Of a stretch of DNA of 31,873 nt, positions 24,184 to 30,457 are shown piece after piece; position 1 is the stretch's first letter; each line of letters opens with the position of its first letter. The stretch covers positions 1 to 31,873 of the forward strand of contig CAKUGR010000018.1 of assembly GCA_934654775.1 (NCBI GenBank), written 5' to 3'. Source of the stretch: an uncultured Collinsella sp. Lineage in GTDB: Bacteria > Actinomycetota > Coriobacteriia > Coriobacteriales > Coriobacteriaceae. The notes beneath the pieces were generated by a model. The model saw nothing but the letters and a program-made list of their open reading frames with translations. It made no database searches and was not told where the DNA came from. The translations under genes and the position numbers were made by a program.

Positions 24184-24571
24184 GCAGCAGCAAGCTTTCT
24201 TAAAAGTGCTTGACTTGGTCAAGGAAGCAGGGTGCATAGATCACGTCATTCTCGTCGGATCCTGGGCGGAATTTACCTATAGAGAAGCCGAGGTGCTGCC
24301 GGGCTTTTGTCCAAATATCAAAACAATGGATGTTGACTTCCTTGTCCGAAACCTACGGCGGCCCAGCCCGGCGGCACGTTTGACCGTCCTCGCAAAAGAA
24401 CGAGGCTTCTTTGTCGAATCTGACCGCATGACCGGAACAACAAAGTTGTTAGATATCACAGGCCTTGAAGTAGAGTTTCTCATCGGAAAAATGGGAGCCG
24501 GAAAGGAGCCGGCACTCAAGACGAACATCGGGGTAACGGCACAGGCGCTATGGCATATGGACGTCAATTAG
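24173..24571 (+). CDS. Nucleotidyltransferase-fold protein, possibly C-terminally truncated
   Basis: 132 residues. The nucleotidyltransferase signature is visible: GSW at 29-31, the metal-binding MDVDFLV (Asp53, Asp55) and a third acidic residue in LEVEFLIGK. Related AbiEii-like or GSDMD-type enzymes are usually 200-300 residues, so this protein holds the catalytic half and ends soon after GVTAQALWHMD. It overlaps by 24 bases the end of the convergent AbiEi-type gene, a spot where two genes may have been joined by recombination. GGAGGG precedes the ATG. A toxin role is inference from fold and context. Confidence 0.7.
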   Translation: MLTEQQQAFLKVLDLVKEAGCIDHVILVGSWAEFTYREAEVLPGFCPNIKTMDVDFLVRNLRRPSPAARLTVLAKERGFFVESDRMTGTTKLLDITGLEVEFLIGKMGAGKEPALKTNIGVTAQALWHMDVN

Positions 24572-25174
24572 CAGAGGCATCATTAGCTCACGTCGTTTGG
24601 CGGTTTTAGAGTTCTCTTCTACAAGATCTTTCAGCCGCTGCGTATCGAGCCCTCGCCCAAGCGCGTCGTTATAGGCATCGATAATTAATGAGGGGTCTTC
24701 GCAATCGAGGCAAAGGTCTACAAGCGTGCGCTCGGGTTTAGTTACCGGCAGGCCGTCGAGCCAAACGATGTCCTGCTCAGCGATCTCGCGCTTTGCAAAG
24801 GAAAGGGATTCGTTTCTTGTATTGATGCGCGTGGGCGCGGTCATCCTGTAGGGGGACAGATAGAAATCGCCCATTTGTTGCAGGTTCGCCGCAGTCGTAC
24901 CACTCACGGCGATGCCGTCCCACCGACGCCTTCTCTCCCACGCGCAAAGGGAGGGATTGGTGAGCTTCCAAAGAGCGCTGAGTTCGTCGGTGTCTTGGCG
25001 CTGCGTGCCAGCCATCCGGTAGGCACCGTGGCATATCCGTTCAAGACGCCCCACACGACATGAATGCGCCAGCGCATCTCGAGAGATGTCCATGCGAGCC
25101 GCCTGAGCTGTGGTGAACACGCCCTCGCTCTCGGAGAGCTCACTTATCGCCGTTATGTTACTAAAGTACTTCAT
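24548..25174 (-). CDS. AbiEi-type antitoxin / transcriptional regulator
   Basis: 208 residues. The N-terminal winged helix (EGVFTTAQAARMDISRDALAH) is followed by the RLERICHGAYRM wing and a C-terminal domain with GLPVTKPERTLVDLCLDCED, a strongly diagnostic block of AbiEi_4 antitoxins. In type IV systems AbiEi represses its own operon and counteracts the nucleotidyltransferase toxin AbiEii encoded just downstream. Here no same-strand partner follows; a nucleotidyltransferase gene meets it head-on instead. I chose the ATG at 25174 because a promoter places the transcript start there and no ribosome site exists; an ATG eight codons earlier (25198) is less likely. Confidence 0.82.
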   Translation of the reverse strand: MKYFSNITAISELSESEGVFTTAQAARMDISRDALAHSCRVGRLERICHGAYRMAGTQRQDTDELSALWKLTNPSLCAWERRRRWDGIAVSGTTAANLQQMGDFYLSPYRMTAPTRINTRNESLSFAKREIAEQDIVWLDGLPVTKPERTLVDLCLDCEDPSLIIDAYNDALGRGLDTQRLKDLVEENSKTAKRRELMMPLLIDVHMP

Positions 25175-25212
25175 GTTGCAATTGTAGGATATTTTCATAC
25201 TTTTGCAACATG
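25172..25212 (-). promoter_or_regulatory. Leaderless promoter and inverted-repeat operator of the AbiEi-type gene
   Basis: On the minus strand, TTGCAA (25203-25208), a 16-base spacer and TACAAT (25181-25186) form a good promoter whose transcript would begin at about the ATG (25174). Perfect 10-base arms CATGTTGCAA (25172-25181) and TTGCAACATG (25203-25212) overlap both the -35 box and the start codon. AbiEi proteins are known to bind inverted repeats in their own promoter, so autoregulation is likely. Confidence 0.65.
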
Positions 25213-25291
25213 ATTTTGATCCATGCGATCCATACCCTTTCTTATCCCATTTCTGCCGCCGGCTTGATACCGGCTCACCATCCCCCGTTAT

Positions 25292-25473
25292 CGAGGTCTA
25301 ATACTTTTCCGCAAAGTGAACGGCTGTTTTTGGACCCCTGGAACATCCGCATCTTTCGACGGCAAAATCGCAGGATTCCAGTATCGAAACCGCAGGAAAC
25401 GACACGCTCAGAGTGTCGATGCTTCGGGGGTCCGATTTAGCTCGTTCACTTCTCGGAAAAGTATTAGACCTCG
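25292..25473 (+). repeat. 182-base long-hairpin element, copy 1
   Basis: The ends are inverted repeats: CGAGGTCTAATACTTTTCCG at the left and its exact reverse complement at the right, extended inward by AGTGAACG/CGTTCACT. Further in, GGACCCC pairs with GGGGTCC, and ATCTTT with CAGAGTGT-type sequence. The centre carries two direct GCAGGA motifs about 20 bases apart. No protein is encoded that I would defend. Core sequence and order match the copy at 28319-28508 in the same orientation, but the outer 12-13 bases differ. The rest of the 512-base gap (25175-25686) contains only the flanking promoters. Confidence 0.85.
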
Positions 25474-25541
25474 CTGCTAGCTACCCAGAAGGACACCTCT
25501 CCCTTCCCCACCGCCACCCAAAAACTCATCCAACATTAATC

Positions 25542-25569
25542 TTGGCTCAAGAATCGCTTAATCTATAAC
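25542..25569 (+). promoter_or_regulatory. Candidate promoter of the UBA/two-component operon
   Basis: TTGGCT (25542-25547) and TATAAC (25564-25569) are 16 bases apart, about 110 bases before the first gene. The box quality is moderate. Confidence 0.4.
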
Positions 25570-25686
25570 CTGCACTATAGAGTTCGACCAAGGGCGGGGC
25601 GGCACCGCGCAACGCAGGCCGCCGAACGCAACGCTCGCGCCCGGACAATCGCCCGGCGTCGCGCCCATCGAACGAAAGGACAGGTC

Positions 25687-26229
25687 ATGGACGACCTCGA
25701 AAAAGTTGAAACCATCCGCACCAAGTGCAACGTGAGCTATACCGATGCCAAGGCCGCGCTCGACGCCGCCGACGGCAACGTTCTGGACGCCATCATTTGG
25801 CTCGAGTCGCAGGGCAAGACCCAGACCACGTCGGCGCACACCGCCACCGAGTCCGCGCCGGTCGACGAACCCTCGGCCGAGATGGTCGCCGCGCAGGCCG
25901 CCTACGAGAAGTCGAGCGAAAAGACCGACTTCTCCAAGAAGATGGACAGCGTGTGGGAGTACCTCAAAAAGCTCTTCCGCCTGAGCCTGGACACCAAGTT
26001 TATCGCCACGCGCCGCGACGCTATCATCCTCAACATCCCCATCCTAATCCCCATCGTTGCGCTGTTTGCCTGGGGCGCTACGATTTGGCTGATGCTGCTT
26101 GGCCTGTTCTTTGGCATGCGCTACCGCATCGACAGCGACGGCGACGTGCCCGGCAGCATCAACAACCTGATGGATCACGCCGCCGATGCCGCGGACGGCA
26201 TCAAGCAGAATCTGAACGACGACAAGTAA
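25687..26229 (+). CDS. UBA-like / DUF4342 domain membrane-associated protein
   Basis: 180 residues. The N-terminus (about 1-42) is a UBA-like three-helix fold: VETIRTKCNVSYTDAKAALD and AADGNVLDAIIWLESQGK, close to the ribosome-binding fold of EF-Ts. A polar linker follows, then a DUF4342 region with one or two membrane segments (about 117-140, ILNIPILIPIVALFAWGA and IWLMLLGLFFG), and a polar tail. AAAGGA precedes the ATG. The two-component genes follow 18 bases later, so they form one operon and this protein may monitor or modulate that pathway. The molecular role is unknown. Confidence 0.8.
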   Translation: MDDLEKVETIRTKCNVSYTDAKAALDAADGNVLDAIIWLESQGKTQTTSAHTATESAPVDEPSAEMVAAQAAYEKSSEKTDFSKKMDSVWEYLKKLFRLSLDTKFIATRRDAIILNIPILIPIVALFAWGATIWLMLLGLFFGMRYRIDSDGDVPGSINNLMDHAADAADGIKQNLNDDK

Positions 26230-26247
26230 TCGCAGACGGGGGCACGT

Positions 26248-27024
26248 ATGGCACGAATCCTGATCGTAGAGGACGAGGAGAAAATCGCCCGCTTTGTGAC
26301 GCTCGAGCTGGAGCACGAGGGCTACCAGGTGGAGCACGCCGCCGACGGCCGCACCGCCGTGGACCTGGCACTGGAGCGCGACTACGATCTGATTCTGCTC
26401 GATGTGCTGCTGCCGCAGCTCAACGGCATGGAGGTCCTGCGGCGTGTCCGCAAGCACAAGGATGTGCCGGTGATTATGGTCACCGCGCGCGATGCCGTGA
26501 TGGACAAAGTGGCCGGGCTCGATGCCGGCGCCGACGATTACCTGACCAAGCCATTTGCGATTGAGGAGTTGTTCGCACGGATCCGTGTAGCGCTGAAGCG
26601 CTCGGAGGCCGTGCGGACGGCTTCGCGCGTTGACGGCGTTGGGGCCAGGGAGGGCACTACGGGTGCCGGTACCGCCGCGACGTCCCCGGCTGGCGACTCG
26701 GCCAAGACCTCTGCCTCGCCCTCCCCCGCCACGCTCGCCGTGGGCTCGGTTGCGCTCGACCCCGACCGCCGCGAAGTCACGGTCGGCGGCTCGCCCATCG
26801 CGCTCACGGCTCGCGAGTTCGACGTCCTCGCCCTGCTTATGGCACATGCCGGCACCGTACTCACGCGCGAGCGCATTGCGCACGAGGCGCTGGGCCACGA
26901 ATACGTGGGCGACACCAACAACGTCGACGTGCACATCGCGCACCTGCGCGCCAAGATCGAGGACGCCGGCGGCGCCCGCATCATCCAGACCGTGCGCGGG
27001 GTGGGCTATGTCTGCCGCGCGTAA
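26248..27024 (+). CDS. Response regulator, OmpR family, with long interdomain linker
   Basis: 258 residues. The receiver domain has acidic residues VEDEE, phospho-acceptor Asp52 in LILLDVLLP, then MVTARD and YLTKPFA. The C-terminal winged helix includes LTAREFDVLALLMAHAG and VDVHIAHLRAKIEDAGG and ends IQTVRGVGYVCRA. Between them lies an unusually long Ala/Thr/Ser/Gly-rich linker (about 130-168) of low complexity. The kinase gene starts inside its 3' end (17-base overlap), so the two are coupled. Targets are unknown. Confidence 0.93.
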   Translation: MARILIVEDEEKIARFVTLELEHEGYQVEHAADGRTAVDLALERDYDLILLDVLLPQLNGMEVLRRVRKHKDVPVIMVTARDAVMDKVAGLDAGADDYLTKPFAIEELFARIRVALKRSEAVRTASRVDGVGAREGTTGAGTAATSPAGDSAKTSASPSPATLAVGSVALDPDRREVTVGGSPIALTAREFDVLALLMAHAGTVLTRERIAHEALGHEYVGDTNNVDVHIAHLRAKIEDAGGARIIQTVRGVGYVCRA

Positions 27025-28303
27025 CGCCGAGACCAAACGCGTCACCTCCATCGCCCGCGCCATCAACTGGAGCTATATGTGGCGCCGCTTGGTGAGCTAC
27101 GTCTGGCTGGATCTGTTACTGCTGCTTGTTGCGGCGGCGATCCTCGTCTATGGCTACAACCAGACGCTGCCCGATGGCGCGTTTACCGCGGGATGGATCC
27201 CCGGCGCCGCCGTTCACGGCATGTCGCTGGCGCCCGCGCGCGGCTGGGACCTGACCACGCTCACCTATACCGTCGAGCTTGCGCGTAGCACCAAGACCTT
27301 CCCCCTCGCACAGGACCTCGTCACGCTATGGCCCCTCTACCTTGTCGTTGCAGGCTGGCAGGTTATCAGCGTGCTCAACATGCTCGGCGGCGCGAGGCGC
27401 GTGCGCCGCACCATGGCACCGCTCAACGACCTGGCCTTGCGTGTGGATGAGCTCGGCCGCATGCAGCTCTCCGGCGGCAAGATGGAAACACTGGAGCAGG
27501 CCATCGAGCGCGCAAGTGTCGACTCGCCGAGCGTCACCACCGGCGACGCCGACCTGGCAAGCATCGAGGTCGCACTCAACCGCCTGCTGCGCCAGATGCA
27601 AGAGGCCAAACTGCAGCAGATGCGCTTTGTCAACGATGCAAGCCACGAGCTGCGCACGCCCATCGCAGTGATTCAGGGCTACGTAAACATGCTCGACCGC
27701 TGGGGGAAAGACGACCCGGACGTGCTGGAAGAATCCATCGCGTCCCTCAAGGCCGAAAGCGAGCACATGCAAGAGCTCGTGGAGCAGCTGCTGTTTTTGG
27801 CACGCGGCGATGCCGGGCGCACGGTCCTGCGGCGCGCGAATACCAACCTAGCTGCACTGGTCGGCGAGGTTTGCGAAGAATCACAGATGATCGATGCCGG
27901 GCACACATATCGGCTGGCATACGATGCCGCACTTACCAGCGACCCGCGCTGCAACGCATCGGTTGACGTGGCACTCGTGAAGCAGGCGCTGCGCGTGATC
28001 GTGCAAAACGCCGCCAAGTATTCGGCTGCGGGCACGACCGTCACGTTTGGCGTAGCGCCAGATGCGGACACGGGCGCGATTGACATAAGCGTTGAGGACG
28101 AGGGCATCGGTATGAACCAGGAATCCGCAGCTCACGCGTTTGAGCGGTTCTACCGTGCCGAGAACGCACGCAATGCCGGCGCGCAGGGCTCGGGTCTGGG
28201 GCTCGCCATTGCCAAGTGGATCGTCGACAGCCACGGCGGCGTCATCGGCGTGACCTCGGTCGAAGGCGTCGGCAGCCGCTTTACGATTCGCCTGCCGCGG
28301 TAA
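27008..28303 (+). CDS. Sensor histidine kinase, HisKA/HATPase type
   Basis: 431 residues. Two membrane segments (about 31-50 and 105-125) enclose a ~55-residue extracytoplasmic loop. A HAMP-like region is followed by the H-box MRFVNDASHELRTPIAVIQG (His213), N-box QNAAKYS, G1 DEGIGM and G2 GSGLGLAIAKWIV. The start ATG at 27008 overlaps the response regulator and has GGGGTGGG just ahead. It phosphorylates that regulator. The hairpin element copy 2 begins 16 bases after its stop, so its transcript would carry that structure. Confidence 0.92.
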   Translation: MSAARNAETKRVTSIARAINWSYMWRRLVSYVWLDLLLLLVAAAILVYGYNQTLPDGAFTAGWIPGAAVHGMSLAPARGWDLTTLTYTVELARSTKTFPLAQDLVTLWPLYLVVAGWQVISVLNMLGGARRVRRTMAPLNDLALRVDELGRMQLSGGKMETLEQAIERASVDSPSVTTGDADLASIEVALNRLLRQMQEAKLQQMRFVNDASHELRTPIAVIQGYVNMLDRWGKDDPDVLEESIASLKAESEHMQELVEQLLFLARGDAGRTVLRRANTNLAALVGEVCEESQMIDAGHTYRLAYDAALTSDPRCNASVDVALVKQALRVIVQNAAKYSAAGTTVTFGVAPDADTGAIDISVEDEGIGMNQESAAHAFERFYRAENARNAGAQGSGLGLAIAKWIVDSHGGVIGVTSVEGVGSRFTIRLPR

Positions 28304-28318
28304 GGGGCGCCTCTCACG

Positions 28319-28508
28319 AATCGAAGGTGAATGGTTTTCCCGAGAAGTGAACGACCTATTTTGGACCCCTGAAGCAACCACACTTTTTGGCGCCAAAACC
28401 GCAGGAAAAACTCGATGAAACTGCAGGAAATTCCGCCCTCAAAGTGTCGATGTTTCGGGGGTCCGATTTTGCTCGTTCACTTCTCGGGAAAACCATTCAC
28501 CTTCGATT
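28319..28508 (+). repeat. 190-base long-hairpin element, copy 2
   Basis: The ends form a perfect 35-base inverted repeat: AATCGAAGGTGAATGG, then TTTTCCCGAGAAGTGAACG at 28319-28353 and its exact reverse complement at 28474-28508. Inner blocks GGACCCCTGAA / TTTCGGGGGTCC and CACTTT / AAAGTG also pair. The centre has GCAGGAAA twice. It follows the histidine kinase stop by 15 bases and is followed by TTTT, so in RNA it could act as that gene's terminator. Confidence 0.88.
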
Positions 28509-28539
28509 TTCAACAGCCCACCAGGCGGCCGCGCGGCAT

Positions 28540-28577
28540 AAAAATGGGGTAAGGCCACGCGGCCTTACCCCATTTTT
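28540..28577. terminator. Bidirectional terminator between the kinase and the VOC gene
   Basis: AAAAATGGGGTAAGGCC (28540-28556), loop ACGC, GGCCTTACCCCATTTTT (28561-28577). Symmetric A and T tails allow use from both strands. Confidence 0.92.
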
Positions 28578-28601
28578 CGTTAGCTATAAGCAGCTTGTGC
28601 G

Positions 28602-28976
28602 CTACTCGCGGCACAGGTGCACGGCGAAGCCGGCGAACTCGCGCTTAAAGTACACGAGCTTGGTGCCACCGTCGGGCAGCAGCGCGCGCGACTCCTCGTT
28701 GACCTCGAGCCCGCGCTCGGCAAACCACTTCTCGGCCGCATCGATGTCGTTGACGGCAAAGCCAATGTGGCCCTTGGTGCCACGACCGTTCTGCTTCATG
28801 ATCTCGACCAGCGAATCGTTAAAGTACGAAACCGGGGTCTCGATGACGGGCAGGCCCATCATCGTCGAGAACAGCTCCGCGATCTCCAGGGCGTCTGCCG
28901 GGTCGGTGGCGTTAATGCCCACATGGGCAACGCGCATGCCAAAGAGCTCGACCGGATTGGCGTTCTGCTCACTCAT
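28602..28976 (-). CDS. VOC (glyoxalase/bleomycin-resistance fold) family protein
   Basis: 124 residues. The N-terminal half has RVAHVGINATDPADALEIAE and the C-terminal half TKGHIGFAVNDIDAAEKWFA, the paired beta-alpha-beta-beta-beta units of the vicinal oxygen chelate fold; His and Glu ligands are plausible but not all certain. In Firmicutes and Actinobacteria similar domains are attached to or sit beside KDPG-type aldolases. It lies 11 bases after a PTS IIB gene on the same strand, which hints at sugar-acid metabolism. Start ATG at 28976; a weak AGTAGG is upstream. Confidence 0.82.
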   Translation of the reverse strand: MSEQNANPVELFGMRVAHVGINATDPADALEIAELFSTMMGLPVIETPVSYFNDSLVEIMKQNGRGTKGHIGFAVNDIDAAEKWFAERGLEVNEESRALLPDGGTKLVYFKREFAGFAVHLCRE

Positions 28977-28987
28977 ACAGTCAGCGC

Positions 28988-29275
28988 CTACTGAGCCATG
29001 ACGTCGAGAACGGCCTTCTCGGCAGCGACGCGGTTCATGCCGGTCATGAAGGGCACGCCGCTCACGTACGGGCAGGTGAGGCCCTCGGGGGCAACGGTGG
29101 TGGCGATCAGCAGGTCGGCGCCCTCGTCGCAAGCGTCCTTGGCCTCGGAGATGGCGCACTGCACGATCTCGTACTTGTCGGCGTAACCGTTGGCGTCGAG
29201 CATGGTGGCGACCTTCTGGGCAACGAGCGTGGAAGTAGCAGCGCCAGCACCGCAAGCCAAAACGATCTTCTTCAT
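28988..29275 (-). CDS. PTS system IIB component, galactitol/GatB type, standing alone
   Basis: 95 residues, a single IIB domain. MKKIVLACGAGAATSTLVAQ contains the phospho-cysteine (Cys8) in the CGxGxxTS loop. It passes phosphate from IIA to the sugar transported by IIC. No IIA or IIC gene lies in the window, so partners must be elsewhere or the protein has a regulatory role. It is cotranscribed with the VOC gene. GGGAG lies upstream of the ATG. Confidence 0.9.
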   Translation of the reverse strand: MKKIVLACGAGAATSTLVAQKVATMLDANGYADKYEIVQCAISEAKDACDEGADLLIATTVAPEGLTCPYVSGVPFMTGMNRVAAEKAVLDVMAQ

Positions 29276-29378
29276 AGGTAGTGTCTCCCTTCATGGTTTA
29301 CTTTAGGGTAAGTGTACCGCAGCGAGCGATGGCGCTCGGCCTCGATGCGCTTTTATGCCAGTTTGCTTGCACGCTGCG

Positions 29379-29384
29379 TATAAT
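29379..29384 (+). promoter_or_regulatory. -10 box TATAAT upstream of the anchored helical-repeat gene
   Basis: A consensus TATAAT lies 55 bases before the ATG at 29440; the -35 is weak. A short hairpin CGCTCG-CTTTA-CGAGCG follows in the leader at about 29409-29425. Confidence 0.6.
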
Positions 29385-29439
29385 ACATCTAGTACGTGTT
29401 GTCATACCGCTCGCTTTACGAGCGACTAAGGACTCTGAA

Positions 29440-30063
29440 ATGCCCGATTCCCGCACCCTCTGGACCGCCGTCGTCATCATCTGCATCGCTGTGTCGGTGT
29501 TCTTTAGCGTCAAAAAACGCACCACGTTTAAACGCCTACAGCAGCTTATGACCGCCAAGCAGTGGGACGAGTTCGATCGCTTGCTCGACGCCAAACTCAC
29601 CAGCATGCTGTACCCGCGCTACAACCGCGACTACCTGCGCCTGAACTCCTATCTGCTGCGCGAGGACCACAAGCGCGCCGACGAGATGTTCGACCTGTTG
29701 CTGGGGCTCAACCTGCCCAAGATGCAGCGCGTCGACCTGGTGATCAAGGCCTTTAACTACTACGTTGGCCAGGAGGACCGCAAAAAGTCCAAGGAGCTCC
29801 TGCACGAGATCAAGGGCTTTGAGGGCGGTCAGGCCGAGGCAGTCGCGCACGAGTGCCAGCTGATGTACGACACGATGATCCTCAAGCGCCACAACGACAT
29901 CCCCGAGCTGGAGCGCATGCTCAAGGAGGCCGGTAACGACAAGGTCAAGAGCTGCCGCCTGGAATATCTGCTGGCCCTTCAGTACAAGAACAAGGGCGAC
30001 GAGGGCAAGTTTGCCGAGTACCTGGAAAAGTCGGGCCAGCACTCGATGGCTGTCAACGCGTAA
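29440..30063 (+). CDS. Membrane-anchored helical-repeat (TPR-like) protein
   Basis: 207 residues. One N-terminal membrane segment (about 7-24, LWTAVVIICIAVSVFFSV) is followed by a basic stretch and then helix pairs: LMTAKQWDEFDRLLDAKLTS, YLRLNSYLLREDHKRADEMF, LVIKAFNYYVGQEDRKKSKE. The spacing resembles TPR or SEL1-type repeats, but no exact consensus is met. It would be a cytoplasmic scaffold fixed to the membrane. I chose ATG 29440 with AAGGAC upstream. The gene stops 31 bases before the tRNA. Confidence 0.72.
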   Translation: MPDSRTLWTAVVIICIAVSVFFSVKKRTTFKRLQQLMTAKQWDEFDRLLDAKLTSMLYPRYNRDYLRLNSYLLREDHKRADEMFDLLLGLNLPKMQRVDLVIKAFNYYVGQEDRKKSKELLHEIKGFEGGQAEAVAHECQLMYDTMILKRHNDIPELERMLKEAGNDKVKSCRLEYLLALQYKNKGDEGKFAEYLEKSGQHSMAVNA

Positions 30064-30094
30064 CGGGCGGCTTGTGCTAGACTTCTAGTCTCAC

Positions 30095-30179
30095 GGGGGC
30101 GTGGCGGAATTGGCATACGCAGGAGACTTAAAATCTCTCGCCGCAAGGATTGTGGGTTCGAGTCCCACCGCCCCTACCA
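30095..30179 (+). tRNA. tRNA-Leu, anticodon UAA
   Basis: 85 bases including the encoded CCA. The acceptor stem GGGGGCG/CGCCCCT, discriminator A and CCA end are clear. The anticodon stem GGAGA/TCTCT holds the loop CTTAAAA, with anticodon TAA at 30129-30131. The T arm is GTGGG-TTCGAGT-CCCAC. The extended variable arm fits a class II leucine tRNA. Confidence 0.97.
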
Positions 30180-30189
30180 CGTATTGTTT

Positions 30190-30229
30190 ACGAGCCCGTG
30201 TCCCCCAGGGATGCGGGCTCGTTTCTTTT
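30190..30229 (+). terminator. Terminator of tRNA-Leu
   Basis: CGAGCCCG (30191-30198) pairs with CGGGCTCG (30214-30221), followed by TTTCTTTT. Confidence 0.85.
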
Positions 30230-30248
30230 GGATGCCGGTGGACTTTAG

Positions 30249-30318
30249 AAGTTGCGGTGGAATAGTTCCTGTTTTGGCCGTTTACCAGCCCATTTAGGAA
30301 CTATTTCACCGCAACTTA
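30249..30318 (-). repeat. REP-like palindrome, copy 2 (inverted relative to copy 1)
   Basis: Arms 30249-30270 and 30296-30317 match those at 8647-8717. Copy 1 has GTGAAATAG on its left arm and CTATTCCAC on its right; in this copy the reverse complement gives the same asymmetry, so it is the same element in the opposite orientation. The loop again contains AAACGGCC in that orientation. Confidence 0.9.
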
Positions 30319-30330
30319 GATTGGCACTCC

Positions 30331-30417
30331 CACATTTTTCGATGGAAGAACGTGGTTGTCTCGCACATTTTCCGATGGAAAAACGTGGTTGTCTCGCACA
30401 TTTTCCAAGGGAAACGC
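30331..30417 (+). repeat. 33-base tandem repeat, about 2.6 units
   Basis: Units at 30331-30363 and 30364-30396 and a partial third at 30397-30417 share CACATTTTCCGATGGAA and AACGTGGTTGTCTCG with few differences. Within each unit CAC-TTTTCC pairs with GGAAAA-GTG. They lie about 40-130 bases ahead of the ATPase start, next to a TATACT box (30429-30434), so they could be binding sites or simple tandem duplication. Confidence 0.75.
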
Positions 30418-30457
30418 CCAAATGGCCTTATACTAGCCAAGAGAGTTGGGAGGCAAT

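Noticed and set aside
25210..25440. 76-codon plus-strand frame inside the long-hairpin element
   Set aside because: It crosses the inverted repeat, has no ribosome site and is not preserved in the second copy.
26044..27066. Minus-strand open frame opposite the response regulator
   Set aside because: It spans two plus-strand genes with clear domains; the product is Gly/Arg/His-rich without motifs.
30331..30417. Possible CRISPR array
   Set aside because: The units are contiguous, without unique spacers, and no cas gene is present.
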